Shown one piece after another: positions 1 through 11,901 of a DNA stretch of 64,000 bases. Position 1 is the first letter of the stretch; each line of letters begins with the position of its first letter. Under the pieces are notes generated by a model, which made no database searches, was not told where the DNA came from, and saw only the letters and a program-made list of their open reading frames with translations. Source of the stretch: Brachypterus glaber (lineage: Eukaryota > Arthropoda > Insecta > Coleoptera > Kateretidae); the NCBI GenBank assembly GCA_958510825.1, contig OY294049.1, positions 29,149,415 to 29,213,414 of the forward strand, given 5' to 3'. Both the position numbers and the translations under genes were made by a program.

Positions 1-1693
<1,693 letters not shown>

Positions 1694-1713
1694 GTATTAT
1701 TATTATTATTATT

Positions 1714-2434
1714 ATTCAATAAAACGTCCAATTTTGATTTTTAAATCAAACACAACCTTGAAAAAAACTGCAGCAGAAACACTGCAGTGTAAATTGGCTG
1801 CATGCAGCCAAATTTACTGGCAGTGTTGCGGCAACAGTTTATAGTCTGGAGATGGGAATCCCAACTGGGGGTTGCAGCCGCCACACTGCTGCGTGTGAAC
1901 GCGGCGTTAAGGCTGGCCTCCCATCGCGGAATACGTTATTCCCGTAACGACGCGTTCACACTTGAGCAGCAGTGTGGCGGCTGCAATTCCCACTCCAGAC
2001 TATAAACTGTTGCCGCAACACTGCCAGTAAATTTGGCTGCATGCAGCCAATTTACACTGCAGTGTTTCTGCAGCAATTTTTTTAAGGTTATGTTTGATTT
2101 ACATTCATCGGCGAATTTCCAGTGCTCGCATAGGCGCCGCGTCGATTCTAGCGTTGACGCGAGGTTTTAAATATTTACATTTTTATTTTCTTCGAAAAAC
2201 ACCGATATATATACATATTTATAGTTAATATGTATAGTCAATATAGTTGTGTGTAACAAATTAGTCGTCAAATGTTTCGATTTAGTGACCTTTATAAAAA
2301 TTTCCCTCATAATTCGGCAAAATTATTCCGTAAGCCTATGTTTCTGGGTTTATTTTCAACGTTGATGAGTAATAACTGAGTTTATTCCGATTACTGTTGA
2401 TTTAAAAATCAAAATTGGACGTTTTATTGAATAA
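1714..2434. mobile_element. Fold-back MITE with nested palindrome
   Basis: The ends are inverted copies of about 35 bases (1714-1747 against 2398-2434, containing AAAACGTCCAATTTTG). A second, longer inverted repeat lies inside: 1743-1905 pairs with about 1938-2100, sharing GTGTGAACGCG-type sequence around a roughly 30-base loop. No coding region is seen, so this is a non-autonomous DNA element. The flanking ATT-rich sequence prevents a clear target duplication call. Confidence 0.7.
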
Positions 2435-2689
2435 ATAAACAATTATTATAAAATTACTTTTTTTTCAATGCGATGGCGACGTTCTCAAAAATTTATTTGC
2501 AAACTGTAACTTATCTATGGTGGCGAAAAAAAAAATAAAAGTTGAGTAAAACAAATACCACTGTTTATAAATAAACTATAAAAGAATAAAAATTGTTATA
2601 AATCTACTATATAATTAGGTATATCGAATTATATTAATATTAACTTTTTAACTTAACTTAATAAACAATTTTAAAAACTAACCTAAAAA

Positions 2690-3480
2690 ACGGCGCAACA
2701 GCACTACAGCAGTTTAATCCAATTCAACTGCAGCCGCTTAAAACAAGCAGCAGAGGGGAATTGGTAGTAGTAGGATTTGCATACTGGTTTCTGATTGGTT
2801 ACACAACTGTTGCCGCCACACTGCAGCTCAAGTGTGAACGCGGCGTTAAGCTACGTTTACAGTTCGGCGTTTGCCGCCGGCAGCACATCCCCACTATTCT
2901 GTAGCTCAGTTTTAACTTCAACGCCGCGCCGGTTTTTCTCGGCGGTGGGTGTTCTGTGGTTTTTCTTTTGTCCGCCGTTTATATAGGTTATTTTTGTTTT
3001 AATTACTGGCAGAAGTTCTGCCGCAGAACATACTTTTAATAATGAATACACATAAATAAATGTGTAAAATGCCAATTACTGTAAATTGTATTGTTCTAGG
3101 GTGATTTATAAACTTACTTGTATTCAATTCTTCAATTTCTGCAGCATCAAGGTGAATTTGATAAACGTTGCCCGAAATAGGGCTTTTCAGATTCAGAAGT
3201 TCGCTACTCATTATTAAAATAAAAAAACAAAAAAATATCAGAAAACCTAACCTCACAAAACATCGCGTCGAAAAGCAGTGTAGTTCAAATATTTTAACTT
3301 CAGCGGCAAGTGTTGTTGGCAGAAAAGTGGGGTTGAAAAGACAGGGGAATACAACCAATCAGATGGCTAAACGCGCTGACGCCGGCTACAAACGCCGAAC
3401 TTTAAACGTAGCTTTAGTCCACCACAGAACAACCACCAGAAACCCAAGCCCCATGTTAAAGTTAGGCAACACATAATACC
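2690..3480. repeat. Degenerate inverted-repeat element related to the 1.7-2.4 kb element
   Basis: The segment around 2849-2885 (AGCTACGTTTACAGTTCGGC) is the imperfect reverse complement of 3382-3416, and GGTGTTCTGTGG at 2948 mirrors the CCACAGAACAACC block at 3421. The block at 2808-2850 also resembles 1878-1912 of the neighbouring element (shared GTGTGAACGCGGCGTTAA). Open frames on both strands here look like shadows of this structure and match nothing known. Confidence 0.45.
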
Positions 3481-4055
3481 ACGAATGGTATGTTACGACG
3501 CCCTATGAATGATATGCGAAAACTAAACATCAGCTGGCACATAATGGCGGCTTATTCAAATTAAAAATAATATTTTTATTTTATTTGGACCATTACTTTG
3601 ATTTAGGCATTCGACAAAATTGCCGAACGCCTACATCAATATAATGGTTGTGTGGGTAATAAAAAAAACAAGAAATTAATAAGGTATTTTTTTTAACAAA
3701 ATTGTAATATAACTATAATACAGACTGTATGTAAATATCTGAAAAAAAATATATAAGAATAAAGAAAAATAGTTTATCAAACAGGTGCGTAGATATGGGG
3801 GGGTTAGAGGGGGTACGAAAAAAAAGTTTACCCCCTGACGGTATCTACCGAACTTGGCGCCCTTGCAAAAAAAATGGCGCCCCAAAAATTTCCTTCAAGC
3901 AAAGGTCCCTAGAGACCAGGTGTTGGGGGCTATGAATTAAAATTGTCAAGGGCATTCTAGTAGTAAATAATAAAACAATATTAAGCGATATTTATTAATG
4001 TATTTAAACGAATTCAGGTGTACTTACTTTTAATAGAAAAATCTATGACCGTTGT
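3481..4055. other. Intergenic sequence without recognised gene
   Basis: AT-rich. The only recognisable piece is a GGCGCC-containing stretch at about 3853-3885 resembling the GGCGCC repeats near 40.4 kb and 52.2-53.1 kb. No convincing coding region. Confidence 0.5.
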
Positions 4056-4341
4056 TGTTAAAACTGCAGAGGTATCGAGAATGAAACATGTGTATTCTTT
4101 GAGCTTACGGCATCGACTTCTTTATTCAGGCCTATTCTCATGTACCATTGAGATTGAAATTTGTGCCAATATTGACAAAAATTGCAAGGTCATTTACGTC
4201 GACTGAAAAATTGCTATTCACATGACCACTTGGAAAACAATATTGAAAAGATGACACACAACATGGCGAACACCCTACGCATTGCGCATGCGCTGCAAAC
4301 CATAGGCGGGTTACTAATATTTTAAACTTACAATTTTGAAA
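4056..4341 (-). repeat. Copia 3' LTR carrying a 126-bp insertion
   Basis: Aligns with the 160-bp LTR at 8349-8508 except for 126 extra bases at about 4127-4252. The outer end TGTTAAAACTGCAGAG is conserved; the inner end is altered (CAATTTTGAAA in place of CAATTTTAACA). Confidence 0.85.
4127..4252. mobile_element. 126-bp insertion in the Copia 3' LTR, shared with 16.48 kb
   Basis: Absent from the other LTR, where TTTATT joins directly to GACACAC. A close copy is at about 16480-16587 (shared CAGGCCTATT, GTACCATTGAGATTGAAA and ACAATATTGAAAAGAT). This marks it as a mobile short element inserted after the Copia element, though no inverted ends are obvious. Confidence 0.7.
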
Positions 4342-4350
4342 CCCCCACTA
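4342..4350 (-). other. Polypurine tract of the Copia element
   Basis: On the minus strand the run AGTGGGGGT immediately precedes the 3' LTR, the usual position of the plus-strand primer for reverse transcription. Confidence 0.7.
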
Positions 4351-4382
4351 GTTTAAAATCTTAAACAATACAAATAAAAAAC

Positions 4383-5361
4383 TTACATACTAACAATGCC
4401 CAAATTTTTCAAAAATTTGTAATGCTTATTCGAACCAAGAGACTTTGTAAATATATCAGCAGGCATATCATTCGTTTTTAAATATTCAATAGTAATTAAT
4501 TTATTTAAAACTGTTTCCCTTACGAAATGATGACGTACATCTATGTGCTTTGTTCTCTTATGAAACAAAGGATTGACAGTCAATTTCTGAGCACTTTGAC
4601 TGTCATTGTATAAAACTACACAATTTAAAATGCCTGTTAATTCATTTAGCAAGTTTCTCAAATAAATGGCCTCTTTAGAAGCCTCGGCCAAGGCCATGTA
4701 CTCGGCCTCGGTACTTGAAAGAGCCACAGTCTTGTTTATTGCTTTCCCAGGATATTATACAACCTGAAAGTTTAAAACAAAAACCTGTATACGACTTTCT
4801 ATCTAAAGTATTAGACCCCCAATCGGCGTCTACAAAACCTTCTAACTCTGTAGAATCTTTACTAAATTTTAAACAATAAGATTTAGTTTTTCGCAAATAT
4901 CTCAAAATTCTTTTTGCACTTTTTACATGCGAATCATTATACGAGTTATTAAATTGACTTAAATAGCTTACACTGTAAGAAATGTCTGGCCTAGTCATTA
5001 CTGCAAGATACATTAAACTACCAATCAACTGTTGGTAAAGAAAATTTGAACTATTTTCAACTGCCCTAGATAAATTTAAATTAACTTCCAATGGCGTATC
5101 AAAAGTTTTACATTCTGCCATGTTAAATTTAGTCAAAATCTGATCAATGTATTTTTCTTGATCCAATGTAATAATACCCTGGGTCTTATCAAAATTTACC
5201 CTTAAACCCAAACATTGCTTAACTTGTCCCAAATCCGTGACTTTAAAATTTTCACTTAATTTTTGTTTCAAAAAATTTGTTTCATTAGAATCATTAGAAA
5301 ATAAGAAAAAATCATCAACAAATAATGAAATTACAGTATATGAATTTTCTTTTCTTTTCAT
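4383..5361 (-). pseudogene. Copia RT C-terminal half and RNase H
   Basis: Two frames of one broken pol. The upstream piece (5361-4675) carries the RT catalytic motif as FVDDFFLFSN near its start, followed by the conserved Copia connection region (QQLIGSLMYLAVMTRPDI). The downstream piece (4727-4383) is the RNase H domain, with ALSSTEAEYMALAEA, NDSQSA and the C-terminal HIDVRHHFVRE. A frameshift near 4700-4727 separates them, and another break at about 5361-5392 separates this part from the RT fingers. Product inactive as written. Confidence 0.9.
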
Positions 5362-5391
5362 GTAAACACATGGTTCTAAATTTGACCTTTT

Positions 5392-7932
5392 CTACCCCAA
5401 GTCTACTAAAAGAGAATTTACCCTATCATTCCAAGCACGTGAGGCTTGTTTGAGTCCATAAATTGCCCTTTTTAACTTCAAAATTTTTGAATCTTTGGAA
5501 TCTCCTTCAAAAAAATTCGGTTTATACATAAATACCTGTTCATTTAAGTATCCATTTAAAAAAGCTGTCTTAACGTCTAGGTGTGTTATATCCAAGTCCA
5601 TGTTTACAGCCAAAGCAAATAATAGCCTCAGTGGTGAGTACCTCACCACTGGAGAAAATGTCTCATCATAGTCTATTCCTGCTTTATGAGCAAAACCTCT
5701 GGCAACCAACCTAGCACGATATTTCACATCACTATCACTAGCACTACACTTCTTTTTAAATACCCACTTGCTGTCCACAATCGTTGCACCACTTGGCTTA
5801 TCTGCAAGCTCCCATGCATCATTATCTTCAAAACTTTTTAGTTCCTCAAGCATTGCTTGTTTCCACTTCTCGGCATCCGGCCTCGATAAAGCTTCTTTCA
5901 CTGAAATCGGATCATCTTCAAAATTTCCATTACACATGTAGGTCACATAATCTTCAAGATTTTTGTTAGGTTTTCTTTCCCTTCCTGACCTTCGTAAAAC
6001 TTGAGACTCTTCTTCTTCTTCTTCTTCCTCGTCAAAACTATGAAAATCTTCAGTATATCCCAAAGAACTGTCACTGCTATCCCCCACTGAACCTGAATCC
6101 TCTGAATCAGGATTTTCTGATTCAAAATCTTGTGGATCAGTGTTTTCTTCTTCTTCTTTCACAGAAATTTCCACACTATCATTAGACTTTTCTTTAGGCT
6201 TTTCCGTCTTTTCCATGATAATTACATCTCTGCTAAATATTAATTTACGTTTTATAGGATCATACAATCTGTAACCTTTTGTATTTTCAGCATACCCTAC
6301 TAAAATCATTTCTTCTGCCTTTTTATCACACTTTAAACGCTTTTCTTTGGGCACATGGACCATAACCTTGCTCCCAAAAATCCTAATATGTTTTAGGTTA
6401 GGTTTATTCCCTGTCCAAATTTCATAGGGTGTTTTATTCCCTAGCCCTGTAGCTGGAGATCTGTTTGACAAGTACATAGCTGTATTAACACTTTCAGCCC
6501 AGAATTCTTTGTCTAGACCAGCATCAAACATCATACAACGGGCTTTTTTTACCAGGGTACGATTTCGACGCTCACAAAATCCATTCTGTTCGGGTGTAAA
6601 GCTTGTCGTTAATTGGTGTACTATACCATTAGAACGTAGGTAATTTTCAAATTCATTTGAACAGAATTCACCACCTCGATCACTTCTAATAATTTTAATT
6701 TTTGCTTGTGTTTGGTTTTCAACCATTGCTTTAAATTCTTTAAAACAATTAAAAACCTCACTTTTTGCTTTCAAAAAATATATAAATCCCATTCGGCTAA
6801 AATCATCCAAAAAGATTACGAAATATTTAGCTCCTCCATGAGACTTGGTTTCCATGGGTCCGCATACATCTGAGTGAATAATTTCAAGTAACGAAGAAGC
6901 CCTCGTACCTGGAGAATTGAAGGGTAACCTGGTTTGCTTTCCTTCACAACACTGTACACAGTTTTCTTTCCCAAACTGAGTGGTTCCAGAACATTCAATT
7001 CCTTCAACAGCTCCACCAACCATTTTATTCAAATCTACAGAATTTAAATGCGCCATACGTCTGTGCCATGTATGTCCCGTGGCTACTGCAGAAATTACAA
7101 GTGAACAATCTTGTTTTGCAAGATTCAACTTATAAACACCTTCACATAAGTCCGCTGTACCGACCAAAACTTTTTTTTTGTTATAAATTTTACAAGAGTC
7201 ATTCTTAAATTCCACAAAATTTCCATTTCTGATCAACTGACTGACCGACAGTAAATTCGCAGTAAGTCCCGGTACACACAATATGTCTTTAACCAAAATA
7301 TCAAAACTTTTATCTTCAACCAAAGTTTTAATGTTTACTTCTCCTGCACATTTCACTGGTATTCTGCTTTTATTTGCTACCATAATGTCAGATGTACTTG
7401 TATTAAACGTCTTTTTTGCCAACCAACCTTCATTTGCTCTGCAATGAACCGCCGCATCACTGTCAATGTACCATGCTTGGTTACAAAAGTCTCCATTTGA
7501 AAAAACTACATTAAATAAAGTTGTGGGTTTATCATTCCCATTTTTATTCACTTCAACCACTTTTGTGTTTGTGCATTTGTTTTTAAAATGTCCCTTTTGC
7601 TTGCAGTTCCAGCAAATTACATTTTGTAGGTTTTTACCGCCACTCAATCCGGCAACGTCGCGTAAATTTTCATTTCGCGATTTTTGTACCTTCTTGTAGC
7701 GAGCACCCGTAGCAAAAACTTTTTCGTTATTGTTTCCAACATAGTTATCCATATCCAATAGCTTTGTTTTGATTGAATCAGCTGTGATCGCAATACCGCT
7801 ATGCTCAATAGCCATCACCATAGGAGAAAATTTTTCGGACAATCCGCCACAAAGTAGAGATCCAATGAGTTCGTCACTTATTTTCAGACCCGTACCATTA
7901 AGTTTCTGTCCCGTTTCAACTATACGATTCAC
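5392..7932 (-). pseudogene. Copia gag-pol: zinc knuckle, protease, integrase, RT N-terminal part
   Basis: An 846-residue frame. In order: gag C-terminus; CCHC knuckle CWNCKQKGHFKNKC at about residues 107-120; protease with WYIDSDAAVH, where the usual DSG/DTG triad reads DSD; integrase zinc region with an HRRMAHL start and CVQCCEG; catalytic core with DVCGP, RSDRGGEF and EQNGFCERRNR giving the D,D,E residues; an acidic linker with a Glu run; RT fingers and palm up to AIYGLKQASRAWNDR. It ends just before the RT active site by frameshift. The protease change alone would probably stop processing. Confidence 0.93.
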
Positions 7933-8257
7933 TCATATCGTCACAGTCTTCCAATCTTATTAAAATCAGAGTACGTAACAAACCGATTTTTCTAACTTGT
8001 CCTGAGTCATCATACAGAGATTTAAGTTTATTCCACAGTTCCACTGTGGTTTTAACTTCTCTTATATGCACATACAAGCTGGAATCTATCGTTAAAATCA
8101 GCTTCGCTTTCGCCTTTGCGTCATTATCTGTATCGACCTCAGATATGCACTTCGACAATCCCTCTAGGACCAGATAATTTTCAACACAAAAAACCCAATC
8201 TGAATAGTTTTCACGCCCTTTTAGCTTCGGTACGTTAACTATATAATTCGCAGCCAT
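7916..8257 (-). pseudogene. Copia gag N-terminal part
   Basis: Begins with ATG at 8257, 92 bases inside the 5' LTR, and shows the Copia gag N-terminal pattern (KLKGRENYSDWVFCVENYL, later VELWNKLKSLYDD). It overlaps the next frame by 17 bases in a different frame, so a single frameshift near 7925 splits gag. It would form the capsid part of the virus-like particle. Confidence 0.9.
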
Positions 8258-8329
8258 GCTTACTCAAACCGAAAAACACGTTTGTTCCAACTAAATACAG
8301 TTTCTACGCTCAATTTTTATCAAAAACTG

Positions 8330-8348
8330 ACTACTGGGCCTAATAACC
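8330..8348 (-). other. Primer binding site of the Copia element
   Basis: Minus-strand GGTTATTAGGCCCAGT directly follows the 5' LTR. This resembles the internal initiator-Met tRNA fragment used by Drosophila copia rather than a 3'-CCA match; the comparison is from memory of the family and is approximate. Confidence 0.6.
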
Positions 8349-8508
8349 TGTTAAAACTGCAGAGGTATCGAGAATGAAACATGTGTATTCTTTGAGCTTA
8401 CGGCATCGACTTCTTTATTGACACACAACATGGCGAACATCCTACGCATTGCGCATGCGCTACAAACCATAGGCGGGTTACTAATATTTTAAACTTACAA
8501 TTTTAACA
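8349..8508 (-). repeat. Copia 5' LTR (160 bp)
   Basis: Begins TGTTAAAATTGTAAG on the minus strand and ends CTGCAGTTTTAACA, inverted TG...CA ends as expected. Contains GCGCATGCGC, also in the other LTR. Short for an LTR, but short LTRs are common in insect Copia elements. Confidence 0.88.
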
Positions 8509-8931
8509 GTTTTTGCTAACTTTTTGGTCTTATCAGCTATCAATCCAATCAAACAAAATTCGTTTATTCATTCCATAGTACTGTAATTAGTTAAACATAA
8601 TTGTTATTTTGCTTTATATTTATAATTATTACTAGCTTTTTAATTTTACTTCTTCTTCTTCCTCCAATTTTTGGCATCGGCTCTATTAGGCCATATCCGC
8701 CAGTGGTAAATAACTGAAACTTTCACTTTACTTTTCTAATTTGTTTTCTACTTTAACTGAGCTATGTTTACGCAAGCGGGGAGCGGGGTAAGTCAGGAAT
8801 GAATGGAGTGTTTGAATGAGATGTTCTTGAAAGAGCTATGGGTTAAAATGTATGGCATAGATAATTTGCGACTATTTGAACTAGTGAGTTGGATGGAGAA
8901 CTAAGTATTGAAGATAAGTTGATGGGATTAC

Positions 8932-9318
8932 CTACGAGTGCAGAGAATATATTCTACTGTTATGTGCATGCTGGGGACATTCTAGGAGGATGTGTTGGAT
9001 ATCCTGTTGCAAGGCTCCACAAGTGCAAGCAGCGTTGGGTTCCAATTTAATGCGAAAAAGATGGACCTTTGACAGACAATGTCCGCTCCTGAGTCTTAAG
9101 AAGGATGTTATAGATCTTCTGTCCAATGTTGCTTCCAGACACCATGGTCGCTTTAGATGTTGGGTATGGGTGGCGTAGAATTGACCTTTTTGGGAGAGTG
9201 ATTCTTTCCATTCTTCTTTCCATTTGTTGTGGATGTTCTTCTTTGCGATGCTAAGGAATTCCTGCCAGTGGATCTTTATATGGATGGGATTTTCTAACTT
9301 AGTGCCAATTGAAGCCAA
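8932..9318 (-). pseudogene. I-like LINE ORF2 C-terminus (Cys/His domain)
   Basis: Carries SFLRLRSGHC followed by CTCGALQQDIQHILLECPQH, the C-x-C...H...C zinc-binding tail found downstream of RNase H in I, R1 and Loa-type LINEs. It is in a different frame from the RNase H piece (9408-9869), so at least one indel lies between them. It ends about 290 bases before the element's 3' tail. Confidence 0.85.
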
Positions 9319-9407
9319 TTTATCTGCTCTATCGTTGCCAGTAATGCCCGTGTGGCTAGGGACCCAGCACAGTTCTATTTTTCCTCCTCTATTTTCCAGC
9401 TCTCTTA

Positions 9408-9869
9408 TCAGGGATTTACATTTAAAGAAAATGGGATCTTTTTTTGAGGAATTGGATGTAAGGAGACTTTCATGAGGGCGGATTTAGAATCCGAAAATAT
9501 TATAAATTTTTTATTTTGATTGGTATACCTTTCTGTGGAGATTGTAAGGAGCGCCTTGTAAATAGCGAAGGTCTCTGCTGATGAAATTGTCATCTGACTG
9601 GGGAGTTTGCTGGCAAAATTATAATGACCTGGAATATGGACACCTACGCCTACGTTGTTGTCGTGTATGGAGCCGTCTGTATACACAGCTTCAAAGTCAT
9701 ACCAATTATTATTAAAATAGTTTTTGAAGAGCTCTCCATTATGAGCAGATTTTTCAAGTGGGGGGGTATGAATTTGTTTACGTACTATGATGGATTTAAG
9801 TTCTGTTTTGAAATAAGGTATTCTCGGGGATTTATGAATTTGTTCTGATATATCAAAGTAGAATTCCAA
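9408..9869 (-). pseudogene. I-like LINE RNase H domain
   Basis: RNase H fold with the acidic residues in VYTDGSI, SSAETFAIYKAL and IIFSDSKSAL. Removes RNA from the RNA-DNA hybrid in elements that encode it. Overlaps the RT C-terminal frame by 85 bases in another frame and ends in a proline-rich frameshifted tail. Broken relative to a continuous ORF2. Confidence 0.88.
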
Positions 9870-10661
9870 GGCGTAAATAATAGGTGGGGGGATTTGTTGT
9901 TCCAGTAGCGATTTTCCTCTTGAAAATCGGCGTAAATAGTAATAAAATTGGCTAATATGGGGCTATCGACGAGAGAAAAAAGTTTTCCCATGTACCGAAT
10001 AGCCAGCCACTCCCTGCGTAAGGAAAGATGCTGTTCCCCAAGCTCCGCTAGCAAGATGTTAGTGGGTGTGGAGACCAAGTATCCACCAATTATTCTGAGG
10101 CATCGGAATTGAACTGTGGAGAGTTTAGTAAGGTACTGTTTCGGACATCTAAAAAATAAGGTACTACAGTAGTCTAAAAAGGGCCTTACAATGGCCTTGT
10201 ATAATAGCAAAAGGGTCTTGGGTGGGCTCCCCATTTGGTACCGCAGAGTGCTTGAAGGATATTCACCCTTTTATTGGCCTTGGTGCATAGGAAGTCAATG
10301 TGGTTTTTCCAAGAAAGAGAGTAATCTAAAGTAGCGCCTAAGTATTTTAAAGAGGAGGTACAGTTAACGATAGAATTATCGATAATTATATTTGGGATCC
10401 TGGGGTGTCTGCTTGTCTTTCTAAAAAGCATAGCAGCACTTTTTCCCGGTGAAATGGACAGACCATGTTCCTTGAGCCAAATAGAGAGCCTGATAGAATT
10501 TTATTAAACAGTTGGAGCATTTTAGTTTTTGTCGAGGGATGCAGGTGTTTTAACATGGAATATGTTATTTTATCGGTGCCTGGAGCAGAGTCATGTTTGT
10601 CTGTCAAAGAATATTCAAGTTCGGATAAGCTAAAGGGAGCAGATTTTTCTGTGTTAAACAC
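9785..10661 (-). pseudogene. I-like LINE reverse transcriptase with palm deleted
   Basis: Three frames cover RT fingers (SAPGTDKITYSMLKHL, 10661-10386), the post-palm region (LKYLGATLDYSLSWKNHI, 10431-10186) and the thumb (KAIVRPFLDYCSTLF, 10234-9785). Fingers run almost directly into the segment after the active site near 10440-10490. The YADD/FADD catalytic box and most of the palm are therefore missing: an internal deletion, not only point decay. No RT activity is possible. Confidence 0.85.
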
Positions 10662-10946
10662 CGTATTTGGAAGAGCGGGGAGAGGGAGCGAGGGGCAGAG
10701 GTGGGCTAAAATGGGGTCTGCTATGGGGGTAAGAGGGAGGGCAGTAGGGGGAGGTTCCTTGCCCCTAGAAAATCTCTTAATATTTTTCCAGACAGTTGAA
10801 AGAGGTGTAGAATAAGATAGGTTTGAACAGAAGGTTTGAAAACTCTCTCTTTTTACTCTTCTGAGAATTTTTTTTGTGTTTGCGGCTACCCTCTTTGCTT
10901 CTAGGAAATTTTCTCTGGTGAAATCATGTTTAAGCGTTTCATAGGC

Positions 10947-11901
10947 TTACTTTCTGATTTTTACTGCTTCTGAGCATTCGTTTGTCCACCATGGGCAGTG
11001 AGGGGCTCTCCTGCCTGAGAAGTTTTTCTTTGGAATAGAAATTTCGGCGGCATTGATAACTGTATTTTCAAAATCAGAGTATGAAGAGAATCCGGGCTCC
11101 TCAGATATGGACAAAGTTGAGAAAAGACCCCAATCTGCTTTAATGGGATTGTACATGTTAGTATGGATTGGGTTTGGTGGAACTACATCTTTTGGGTTTA
11201 CGTTAATTAGTAGGGGGAAGTGGTCACTGGATCCGGGGTCCGTAAGTACCCAGAATGTGGATATTCTGGAAATATTAGCGGTAGAAAGTGCTACATCCGG
11301 AACGCTGAGTTTAGGGGGGGCGGTAATTCTAGTAGGTGAACCATTGTTAAGAAAAACTAGACCTACCTCTTGAATGAAGTTTTCTAGGATATTTCCATTG
11401 TGATTTGGGATATTTGACCCCAAAGGGCACTTTGGGCGTTAAAATCTCCCACTAATATGTATGGGGACCCTAAAAGGCTTTGTGTGAGGTTTTTAAGGTT
11501 TTCTATAGGCAAGTTTAATTCGGGGGGGTTATAGACTGAAACAAGATAAAAAGTTTTTAATTTTATTCCTAATATTTGGTAACGTTCGTCACAGTTGTGT
11601 GTAGAGATATTGAGTTTATCATATTTTATATGGGACTTTGCCAGGATTGCCATACCCCCGTAACCGTATGGACGTCCATACGGTCATCACGGTAACAAGA
11701 ACACCCGGCCATTCTAAAATTGTTTGTTGGGTTTATAAATGTCTCTTGAAAACATACTATGTCGGGATCATGGTCCCTAATGGTTGAAATTAGTGTAGAC
11801 CTGTTAGCAAACACAGATCGGATATTCCAATGAAGAATTTTTAAGGTTTCCATATGGGTATTTCTGTACGAATCCATACCACATTGGTGATTGAATGTCA
11901 C
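10947..11901 (-). pseudogene. I-like LINE endonuclease domain
   Basis: AP-endonuclease-like domain split over three frames. The start carries LKILHWNIRS and DHDPDIVCFQETFI; the middle YILVGDFNAQSALWG; the end PGSSDHFPLLI. These are the N/E/D/H catalytic blocks that nick the target DNA. Two frameshifts, near 11640 and 11400. The first residues overlap the end of the palindrome inserted between ORF1 and ORF2. Confidence 0.9.

Larger units (their letters stand above)
4056..8508 (-). mobile_element. Copia-type (Pseudoviridae-like) LTR retrotransposon, decayed
   Basis: A minus-strand element bounded by related LTRs (4056-4341 and 8349-8508) starting TGTTAAAA and ending TTTTAACA when intact. Gag-pol order is Copia-like: gag with a zinc knuckle, protease, integrase, reverse transcriptase, RNase H, so integrase precedes RT. 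Flanking bases GTTGT and GTTTT differ at one position and may be the degraded 5-bp target duplication. Frameshifts in gag, before the RT active site and before RNase H, plus a changed protease active site, show it is not autonomous. Confidence 0.95.
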
